Origin: Desulfuromusa sp.
Lineage (GTDB): Bacteria > Desulfobacterota > Desulfuromonadia > Desulfuromonadales > Geopsychrobacteraceae
Reading direction: 5' to 3'
Length of the DNA stretch: 31,170 bases
Assembly (NCBI GenBank): GCA_029934755.1
Contig: JAOZLQ010000003.1
Span: 1-31,170 of the forward strand
The notes beneath the pieces were generated by a model. That model did no database searches and was not told the origin of the DNA. It worked only from the letters and a program-made list of their open reading frames with translations. Both the position numbers and the translations under genes were made by a program. Positions 8,135 through 13,820 of the stretch are shown here, in pieces (within the stretch, counting starts at the first letter, position 1; the number at the start of each line of letters is the position of its first letter).

Positions 8135-9241
8135 ATGGATTTTGACTTAGATTTAACCGATTTGCTGATGACCAGTGCTTTAGCTGATATCCATGATGCT
8201 AAAATTTTGGTTGTTGATGATAATCCCTCAAATGTGGCTTTGCTTGAGGCGGTTCTGGAAGAAGAAGAGTATGAAAATATTTTTTCCACAACTGATCCGT
8301 TTCAGGTTCTTCCCCTGTATCAGAAGCATCGCTTTGATCTTATTTTGCTTGATATCCGGATGCCGGGAATGTCAGGGATCGAGGTGCTACAGCAACTCAG
8401 TAAAGTGACCAGAGACGAATATCTGCCGGTTATTGTGTTGACTGCTCAGACCGATCAAAATACTAGACAGCAGGCACTGGAGGCCGGTGCCAAGGATTTT
8501 ATTACCAAACCATTTGAAGATTGGGAAGTCCTTCTGCGGATTGAGAATACCCTGCAAACCCGCTTGTTTTATACCCGTCAGGTTGTCAGAGCGGATCTTC
8601 TTGAAAATGAAGTTATTAAAAGAACAACAGAAATCCGTGAAACTCAGTTCGAGATAGTTCAATGCTTGGGGGCTGCTGGCGAGTTACGCGACAATGAAAC
8701 CGGTGCCCATGTGAAGCGTATGAGCCATATTTGTAGTTTGTTGGCCAGTAAGCGTGGGTTAGGCAAAGATTTTTCGACGCTACTTCTTTATGCCAGTACC
8801 ATGCATGATGTTGGAAAAATTGGGATCCCTGATAGTATTCTACTCAAGCCTGGAAAACTTAGTCACGAAGAATGGCTCGTGATGCAGCAGCACCCGAAAA
8901 TTGGCGCTAAAATCATCGGGAATCATGATGCAAATATTATTGCTCTGGCGCGAGAAACCGCTCTTTATCACCATGAGAAATGGGACGGAACGGGTTATCC
9001 TCACGGAATTGCAGGCGCAAAGATTCCAGTTTCGGCACGAATTGCTGCAATTAGTGATGTTTTTGATGCATTGACTTCTGAACGTCCTTATAAAAAGGCA
9101 TGGTCGGTTGAAAAAGCAGTAGCGGAGATTCAGAGTCAGTCTGGCAAGCACTTTGAACCAATTATGGTTGAGTTGTTCATAGAAAATTTATCAGAAATTA
9201 TTGAAATCAAAGAGCGCTATCTTGATCTGGAAATTTATTAG
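8135..9241 (+). CDS. Response regulator with HD-GYP domain (RpfG-like cyclic-di-GMP phosphodiesterase)
   Basis: Cytoplasmic regulator of 368 residues. The receiver domain (about 22-140) has VVDDNPSN, the phosphoacceptor Asp73 in ILLDIRMPG, the LTAQ switch region and TKPFE with the conserved Lys. A short helix leads to an HD-GYP domain (about 165-345) with the metal-binding MHDVGKIGIPD, the HH pair, and the signature GTGYPHGIAGAKIP. All hallmark residues are present, so cyclic-di-GMP hydrolysis, controlled by phosphorylation, is the expected activity. GGAG precedes the ATG, and the gene starts 3 bases after the hybrid kinase gene, so the two almost certainly form a two-component pair. A PilZ gene follows in the same direction. 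Confidence 0.93.
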   Translation: MDFDLDLTDLLMTSALADIHDAKILVVDDNPSNVALLEAVLEEEEYENIFSTTDPFQVLPLYQKHRFDLILLDIRMPGMSGIEVLQQLSKVTRDEYLPVIVLTAQTDQNTRQQALEAGAKDFITKPFEDWEVLLRIENTLQTRLFYTRQVVRADLLENEVIKRTTEIRETQFEIVQCLGAAGELRDNETGAHVKRMSHICSLLASKRGLGKDFSTLLLYASTMHDVGKIGIPDSILLKPGKLSHEEWLVMQQHPKIGAKIIGNHDANIIALARETALYHHEKWDGTGYPHGIAGAKIPVSARIAAISDVFDALTSERPYKKAWSVEKAVAEIQSQSGKHFEPIMVELFIENLSEIIEIKERYLDLEIY

Positions 9242-9289
9242 GATAAGAGAAAAAACTGCGGGATAAATGAGTAAATAAAGGGGCTACTT

Positions 9290-9940
9290 ATGCTGATAAT
9301 GAAATGTCCAAAATGTGATAAATATATCAGTTCTGCACTGTTGGCTGAAATCACTTCTATTAATTGTGAGCATTGCCATGCAACGGTTGCTGTGAATAAT
9401 GTGCTGGTTTCTTCTAACGGTTTTACCTTTGATCGTAATGATCTGCTGAAAAGATTTTTCCGTTACCGAAAGTTGCTAGATGAGGTTATTGACGAACATA
9501 ATTCTCTAACGGAAAACAGTAGTGCTTCTGCCATCAGTAAGCAAAGTGTTGAGCAATTTCTAGCTATCTTGCAGGGGATGATGACAGGTGCTCGGGATAA
9601 TTTTCGTTATCAGTTTTTATCCCCCCTGTCGATTAAACTGAGTTACAGCCGACATGAATGCACCGGGACTTTTTTTGATCTGAGTACGGAAGGGGCCTGT
9701 ATCGAAATTTCCGGATCCAATCCTCTTCCAAGGGTAAAGGGGGGAATGTCTATAGAGTTTATGTTGCCGGGTCATGAGGAAGTCATATCAGTAGATGGGG
9801 ATATTTGCTGGACGCAAAAAGCAAAAAAGGGTGAACACGCCAAGCATAGCGTTGGTATTAACTTTCGGGGATTAGATCATTCGATCCATGCAAAGCTGTG
9901 GCAATTTATTTCTGGGGCCGCAAATGAAGTGCAAAAGTAA
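9290..9940 (+). CDS. Zinc-ribbon and PilZ domain protein
   Basis: A 216-residue cytoplasmic protein. The N-terminus has two CxxC pairs (CPKCDKY and CEHCH) about 20 residues apart, a zinc-ribbon. A charged helical linker follows. Residues about 105-210 form a PilZ domain, the cyclic-di-GMP receptor fold: the RxxxR motif is present as RDNFR and the D/NxSxxG motif as DLSTEG, so ligand binding should be intact. AAGGGG lies upstream of ATG 9290; a second ATG at 9299 would remove three residues. It is 48 bases downstream of the HD-GYP gene and is a plausible reader of the signal that gene removes. The target process is unknown. Confidence 0.88.
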   Translation: MLIMKCPKCDKYISSALLAEITSINCEHCHATVAVNNVLVSSNGFTFDRNDLLKRFFRYRKLLDEVIDEHNSLTENSSASAISKQSVEQFLAILQGMMTGARDNFRYQFLSPLSIKLSYSRHECTGTFFDLSTEGACIEISGSNPLPRVKGGMSIEFMLPGHEEVISVDGDICWTQKAKKGEHAKHSVGINFRGLDHSIHAKLWQFISGAANEVQK

Positions 9941-9964
9941 TTGTTACAGGTCAAAGAGAGTTTT

Positions 9965-10001
9965 AGGAGCGGCTCACAGGAGAATGAGCCGCCCTTTTTT
10001 T
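9965..10001 (+). terminator. Terminator after the PilZ gene
   Basis: GCGGCTCA (9969-9976) pairs with TGAGCCGC (9985-9992) over an 8-base loop and is followed by CC and a run of eight T. It closes the signalling cassette. Confidence 0.88.
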
Positions 10002-10011
10002 ATCTGTTGAT

Positions 10012-10180
10012 CTAGCAGCCTGTCGGGCTATCAATGAACTGGCTGCAAATTCGTCCATTTGGCTCATATTTCAGCTCTTTTTTCGACCAATAGCTACGGC
10101 TATTACTCTCAAATGAGCCAAAATCTGATCTCAAATGGCAAAATTTTCGCTTCAGTCCAGATAGTCCGACAGACTGCTAG
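10012..10180. repeat. Palindromic MITE-like element 1
   Basis: The ends are 20-bp imperfect inverted repeats: CTAGCAGCCTGTCGGGCTAT (10012-10031) and, on the other strand from 10180, the same sequence with two changes. Inner arms also pair: TTTGGCTCAT with ATGAGCCAAA, and a central AATAGC-TACG-GCTATT hairpin (10089-10104) sits exactly at the element's centre. The whole 169 bp could therefore fold into one long hairpin. There is no ORF. It looks like a non-autonomous mobile or REP-type element. Its right end touches the stop codon of the zinc-ribbon gene at 10181. Confidence 0.75.
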
Positions 10181-10423
10181 TTAGTAATTGATACCTGCTG
10201 GTTGAACGCTGCCAGGATCTGTTGCGTGACAGGGGGTAACTCCATAAACCATACCGCAGTTATCGCATCGGCCTTCCATAGTTTGCATGGTGAAGAGAGT
10301 CTCACAACTTATGCATTTAATCTCAGGAGGAACCGGCATCGCATAACTGCTGAATCCCATCTGTCTTAGTTTGTTAACAATTTGTTCTCCATTGCCAAAG
10401 CTTCCACTACAACCATCGTGCAT
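10181..10423 (-). CDS. Small zinc-ribbon protein of the DUF1858/GTPase/ABC operon
   Basis: An 80-residue protein I do not recognise by name. It starts MHDGCSGSFGNGEQIVNKL, has a zinc-ribbon C-x2-C-x12-C-x2-C (CISC ... CDNC), another Cys-His (TPCHATD) and ends SVQPAGINY. Including the N-terminal Cys there are six cysteines and two histidines, so metal binding is likely. The start is the ATG at 10423 because AAGGAG lies six bases before it; the open frame that continues upstream to a TTG at 10483 is read from a palindromic element and is not protein-coding by this view. The gene is boxed in exactly between two palindromic elements. It is downstream of, and in line with, the ABC ATPase, so it is probably the last gene of that operon; a role as metallochaperone or adaptor is inference. 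Confidence 0.72.
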   Translation of the reverse strand: MHDGCSGSFGNGEQIVNKLRQMGFSSYAMPVPPEIKCISCETLFTMQTMEGRCDNCGMVYGVTPCHATDPGSVQPAGINY

Positions 10424-10435
10424 TTTATACTCCTT

Positions 10436-10561
10436 GATGGCGTCGCAAAAAGTCCGACCTGCTGTGTTATAGAGTTCTTTCAAGATCTTGACATACTAAC
10501 CGTATGCCTTCACTCTTGAAAAACACTACGCCTTGCAGGACGAAATTTTTGCATAGCCATC
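10436..10561. repeat. Palindromic MITE-like element 2
   Basis: A 126-bp imperfect palindrome. Its ends are GATGGCGTCGCAAAAA (10436-10451) and, on the other strand from 10561, GATGGCTATGCAAAAA. Further arms pair inward (ACCTGC/GCAGG, GTGTT/AACAC, TTTCAAG/CTTGAAA) to a central CATAC-TAACC-GTATG hairpin (10492-10506). There is no coding content. It fills the gap between the ABC ATPase stop codon (10564) and the AAGGAG of the zinc-ribbon gene (10430-10435), and is a different family from element 1. Confidence 0.72.
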
Positions 10562-10563
10562 CA

Positions 10564-11562
10564 CTAGATGTTTTCCAGGGTATCCCCGGTGCGAATTCTA
10601 TTTCTCAGGGCGAGAAGTTTATTGTCCAATTCTTCCAATGAAACCAGATTTTTCCGTTCTGCTGCACTTGATTCAATGATCTTGTGAATACCGCCATTTT
10701 TAATGACCAGACGTCGATCACCCATCAATGCGAGAATTGGATCGTGGGTGGCCATCAAAATAATTTTTTCTTCTTTGATCAGCAGATCCAATGCTTTTTT
10801 TCGGTCGATCCCGGCATTTTCAATTTCATCAATCAAGGCAATGGGGGATTTGCTTAGAATCGCCATGTCGGCAATCATCAACGCTCGGGATTGTCCGCCA
10901 CTCAAGGATGTGACCGGTGTATCGGGAGCAAATTGTTCCCCGGCCAGTTCGTTGGCCTGCTGCAGAATTTGAGCAACTTTTTCTTCCGGATCGGTAACCA
11001 GACGGCTTTCTGCATGCATGCGGATGAATTCTTCTGCTGACAGATCCATGACAAAGTTCATATTCTGGGATAATTGTGCAACCAGTTTGTGTTCGGTAGA
11101 AAAGCGCCACTTACTATCGGGGACCTGATTGTTGATGAGTATTTTTCTCTTGGTTGGAGTGTCACCTTGTGCGACCCATTCAATATCTGCCAAAAGTCGA
11201 CTTTTACCCGAACCGGTTGGCCCGACGATGCAAATGACTTCTCCTGGCTTCAGGGTCAATTCAAGTTCTTCTGCATTGCCCGATTTATCATGACCACCAA
11301 TGATTGTCAGGGCCTCAACCTTATCCATAGGATCGCTCAGAGCTAACATTCCCGTGAGAAAATCATCAAGGCTCTGGCACAATTGATCTTTACTTATCCC
11401 CAGATCTTCCAAATTATCGGGGTCAAGGTTGTCAAGGTAGTGTTGTAGACTGTTAGTGTCAGGTTTTACCACCAGGCCAAACGATGTCAAAAAATCTTCT
11501 ATGTAGGGATGTTGCGTTAGAGTTTCTGTCATTGGTTTATGGAATAGTGCGGTATCCTTCAT
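10564..11562 (-). CDS. Soluble ABC-type ATPase with N-terminal DUF1858-like domain
   Basis: A 332-residue protein. Residues about 80-290 form an ABC nucleotide-binding domain: Walker A GPTGSGKS, Q-loop region LVAQLSQN, signature SLSGGQSRA, Walker B ALIDEIENAG, H-loop MATHD. The N-terminal 75 residues are helical and resemble a DUF1858 domain (TLTQHPYIEDFLTSFGL, then LGISKDQLCQSLDDFL), like the N-terminus of the binding-protein-like member of the operon. There are no membrane segments and no permease gene nearby, so it may drive a conformational step in a soluble complex and not transport. The ATG at 11562 starts 3 bases after the GTPase stop codon; GGAG is inside the end of that gene, so the two are translationally coupled. 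A TTG one codon upstream is possible. Function unknown. Confidence 0.85.
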   Translation of the reverse strand: MKDTALFHKPMTETLTQHPYIEDFLTSFGLVVKPDTNSLQHYLDNLDPDNLEDLGISKDQLCQSLDDFLTGMLALSDPMDKVEALTIIGGHDKSGNAEELELTLKPGEVICIVGPTGSGKSRLLADIEWVAQGDTPTKRKILINNQVPDSKWRFSTEHKLVAQLSQNMNFVMDLSAEEFIRMHAESRLVTDPEEKVAQILQQANELAGEQFAPDTPVTSLSGGQSRALMIADMAILSKSPIALIDEIENAGIDRKKALDLLIKEEKIILMATHDPILALMGDRRLVIKNGGIHKIIESSAAERKNLVSLEELDNKLLALRNRIRTGDTLENI

Positions 11563-11565
11563 CAA

Positions 11566-12249
11566 TTATATCTCCATTTTGCGGATATTACCGGTCTGAT
11601 GTTCTTCACCGATCCGGGTTTCACCTAGACAGTAAGAGCAAAGTGCTGATGGCATGGAGAACCGCAGAACTTTTCCTTTTAGCGTTTCAATGTCCGATGC
11701 ATCTTCAAACAGACTGGTGAGTTCAAATGCTCCCTGGCCGGTGATACCATTGACATTCATAATGATGGCACCTGGATTGACCTGCTTAACCCGCGAGGCA
11801 AAAACTTCCCGTTCGGCTTGAGAGACAATATCTCCTTTGGTAATGACAACAATATCTGCCGATTTCAACATCGGACCAATTTTTTTTGGTGTGCCAATTC
11901 CGCTGAGGTTGTCGATAACACAGACGGCGGTAATCTCTTTGATATGAGGAGAACATCGGTTACAAAGACCGGCACTTTCGCTGATCAGGTATTCACAACC
12001 ATTTTCGTGACCCCAGGTGACGCATGATTCGATATTGCTGACAAAATAGTGATCAGGGCAAAGAGCTCCTGATAATCCCTTTTTGACCAACACGCCTTTT
12101 TTAGCGTAGAGCTTATCGTCATCGGTTAGAAGACAGTCAAATTTGACCACACCGATTTTTTTCTTTCGATCTTGCAGTGATTCAATCACTCTTAAAATCA
12201 CCGATGTTTTTCCCGATGATGGTGGCCCAGATATAGTTAAAAAACGCAT
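11566..12249 (-). CDS. HypB/UreG/CobW-like (G3E) GTPase
   Basis: A 227-residue P-loop GTPase of the group that helps insert nickel, cobalt or other metals into enzymes. Visible: Walker A GPPSSGKTS at residues 8-16, Asp-rich switch FDCLLTDDD, Walker B-like LISESAGLC followed by NRCSPH, and the guanine-specificity motif as TKGD. The CNRCSPH cluster occupies the place where HypB/UreG have a metal-binding Cys/His, and a second pair, CSYC, lies near the C-terminus; both suggest a metal site between subunits. KGLSGALCPDHYFVSN is another conspicuous conserved-looking segment. It is not HypB or UreG itself, as hydrogenase or urease genes are absent here. It lies between the DUF1858 binding-protein-like gene and the ABC ATPase in one operon. 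The metal and client are not known. Confidence 0.85.
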   Translation of the reverse strand: MRFLTISGPPSSGKTSVILRVIESLQDRKKKIGVVKFDCLLTDDDKLYAKKGVLVKKGLSGALCPDHYFVSNIESCVTWGHENGCEYLISESAGLCNRCSPHIKEITAVCVIDNLSGIGTPKKIGPMLKSADIVVITKGDIVSQAEREVFASRVKQVNPGAIIMNVNGITGQGAFELTSLFEDASDIETLKGKVLRFSMPSALCSYCLGETRIGEEHQTGNIRKMEI

Positions 12250-12276
12250 AATTTCACCTGTGTATTTTATTGTTGC

Positions 12277-12339
12277 CGTAGGGGCGCTGCTTGCTGCGCC
12301 CGCCTGTCAAAGATGGGCGCGGCAAGCAGCGCCCCTACG
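12277..12339. repeat. REP-like GTAGGGGCG palindrome
   Basis: A GC-rich 63-bp inverted repeat in an AT-rich gap: GTAGGGGCGCTGCTTGCTGC starts the left arm at 12278 and the right arm is its complement with one mismatch over about 25 bases, ending at 12338. It looks like the dispersed intergenic GTAGGGGC...GCCCCTAC hairpins seen in many proteobacteria. It separates the binding-protein-like gene from the GTPase gene and could modulate mRNA stability or partial termination. Confidence 0.85.
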
Positions 12340-12368
12340 TAAATAACGTATAAAAATGTATGGACTGT

Positions 12369-13607
12369 CTATATAGCGTTCATTGAGTCTTCAAAGACCT
12401 TTGTTGTGTGCTTAATTAAGGTGCCGATATCATTCTGGTAGATATAGTCCCAGCCAATCCACTTCCATGGATGATCACCCTCAAGTTGATTATCAACTTC
12501 GGGGTGTACTGAAGGGAACAGCCCTTTTTGCGCCAGAATTTCTCCGACCGGTTTGCTGGAAAGGTATTCGGCAATCGGTTTGACCTTTTCCATACTATCC
12601 TGCTTGGTGAGCATGAAAATTGGGCTGACTACGGCACCGTCTTCGGGCCAGATGATCTCCAAACTCTTAACCATGCGTGCCATTTTGGTAAAAAAGTACG
12701 GCATGATGGTAACCAGAGGCTTTTCTTCTGCCACTCGCTTGGCATTTTTAACCATTTGTGACGGATGCATTGATTTCAGCATACAGCGGCCAAGTTTCTT
12801 GATCCCCTCATCACCATGTTCTTTATGCAGGGCAAGAAGGATGGCATTAAATAGGTCGAAATCACCAACGGGAAGGGCGACTTTTTGCTCGTATTCAGGT
12901 TTTAATAAATCAGACCAGCACCGCGGAATCGCTAGATCTCCAAGAACGTCATGGTTCACCATAAAAACTGCAGGGACCGCTGCAATAATTGAATAATCTT
13001 TTTTAGGATCTTTGATGTCAATACTAGCAAAATCGGGGTTAACCTGATCGCCAGTGATGTCAGTAAAAACGCCTTGATCCTTGAATTGACCGATAGTTCT
13101 CTGATCAAAAAAGGTTTCAAATCCGGCAGAGAGAAAGATATCTGGGAGGTCAGAGGCATTTTTGATCCCCTGGATATTCTCCTCAATCCAGTTTGCTCCA
13201 ACTGAAGCGGCTTCAAGTTTGTAACTGACTGTATTACCAGTTTTCTGTGTGTAGTCTTCAATGAAAGCATCAAAGCCTTCCAGTAACGGTAGGCGAACCG
13301 GGCAAGGAAGCAGGCCAGATACATTGACTTGGCTGTCGGTTTTCTCCGTTGTCTTCATTGTGACGTCAACTTGATTCAGTTCTTCATCAATTTTATCCTG
13401 TAACAGACTGAGAAAATTATTCAGGTCATATTTTTTAGTTTGTGCTGCACGTTCCAGTTTCAGAAAAGCACCGACAGCATTGCGTTGTTTTTCATCTCTG
13501 AAATTATCGAAACCATTGGCAACAAAAACATCCAGAGTTTCTGGCCAGCGGTCGAGAACATCTTTAATAGTCATATCTTTATTTAATGCTATACTTGTGG
13601 TCGTCAT
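12369..13607 (-). CDS. Cytoplasmic binding-protein-like protein with N-terminal DUF1858 domain
   Basis: A 412-residue protein. Residues about 12-75 are a DUF1858 domain (TIKDVLDRWPETLDVFVANG, then an L-x2-FL end). After a charged linker, a type 2 periplasmic-binding fold similar to Fe3+/iron-family binding proteins begins at GLLPCPVRLPLLEGFDAF and continues through LPDIFLSAGFETFF, AAVPAVFMVNHDVL, CWSDLLKPEYEQKVALP, and SPIFMLTKQ. There is no signal peptide or lipobox, so unlike true transporter subunits it should stay in the cytoplasm. AAGGAG lies ahead of the ATG. It leads an operon with a G3E GTPase, a soluble ABC ATPase and a zinc-ribbon protein, and is divergent from hcp. Automated labels such as ABC transporter substrate-binding protein are probably misleading. 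Metal or cofactor binding is inference. Confidence 0.82.
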   Translation of the reverse strand: MTTTSIALNKDMTIKDVLDRWPETLDVFVANGFDNFRDEKQRNAVGAFLKLERAAQTKKYDLNNFLSLLQDKIDEELNQVDVTMKTTEKTDSQVNVSGLLPCPVRLPLLEGFDAFIEDYTQKTGNTVSYKLEAASVGANWIEENIQGIKNASDLPDIFLSAGFETFFDQRTIGQFKDQGVFTDITGDQVNPDFASIDIKDPKKDYSIIAAVPAVFMVNHDVLGDLAIPRCWSDLLKPEYEQKVALPVGDFDLFNAILLALHKEHGDEGIKKLGRCMLKSMHPSQMVKNAKRVAEEKPLVTIMPYFFTKMARMVKSLEIIWPEDGAVVSPIFMLTKQDSMEKVKPIAEYLSSKPVGEILAQKGLFPSVHPEVDNQLEGDHPWKWIGWDYIYQNDIGTLIKHTTKVFEDSMNAI

Positions 13608-13654
13608 GATTATTTCTCCTTATTTTTATCTGCTTACATGTCTATTTTGAGGCG

Positions 13655-13696
13655 AGTATAGGGGAAGCAGCGATTAGTTAAATTGATGCAAGTCAA
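13655..13696 (-). promoter_or_regulatory. Promoter of the DUF1858 operon with FNR/HcpR-like site 1
   Basis: The palindrome TTGATGCAAGTCAA (13683-13696) fits the TTGAC-N4-GTCAA type bound by FNR/CRP-family regulators such as HcpR, with one mismatch. On the - strand a -10 hexamer TATACT (13660-13655) follows; it places the start of transcription near 13648, so the centre of the site falls at -41.5, the standard class II activator position. The -10 and spacing are read directly; the regulator's identity is inference. Confidence 0.65.
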
Positions 13697-13710
13697 GAAA
13701 AGCATAAATA

Positions 13711-13725
13711 TGACTATTTTTGTCA
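13711..13725. promoter_or_regulatory. Inverted repeat TGAC-N7-GTCA between the two FNR-like sites
   Basis: TGACTATTTTTGTCA, flanked by A and T that extend the symmetry, sits between the two FNR/HcpR-like palindromes in the region shared by hcp and the DUF1858 operon. The half-sites are alike but the spacing is three bases longer, so it may be a degenerate third site or unrelated. Confidence 0.35.
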
Positions 13726-13729
13726 TTTT

Positions 13730-13782
13730 TTGATCTGCGTCAATTTTTTAGTCTTCTGTCTATGGCATTTTTCGGTTATAAA
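13730..13782 (+). promoter_or_regulatory. hcp promoter region with FNR/HcpR-like site 2
   Basis: TTGATCTGCGTCAA (13730-13743) is a second copy of the TTGAT-N4-GTCAA palindrome, with the same half-sites as site 1. A plausible -10, TATAAA, is at 13777-13782, which would put the site about 52 bases before the start of transcription, one helical turn away from the usual -41.5. Hcp genes are typically controlled by FNR/CRP-family nitrosative-stress regulators (HcpR, NnrR, FNR). Confidence 0.6.
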
Positions 13783-13820
13783 AAATAATCTTATTACCCA
13801 AACCAAAGGAGCACATTAAA

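Noticed and set aside
10424..10483. 20-residue N-terminal extension of the zinc-ribbon protein from a TTG
   Set aside because: It is encoded by palindromic element 2, while ATG 10423 has an ideal AAGGAG.
10012..10561. Remnants of an insertion sequence
   Set aside because: No transposase fragments on any frame; the elements are simple foldback structures.
10564..13607. Reading the DUF1858 operon as an iron or metal ABC importer
   Set aside because: No permease, no signal peptide on the binding-protein-like member, and an extra GTPase and zinc-ribbon protein do not fit an importer.
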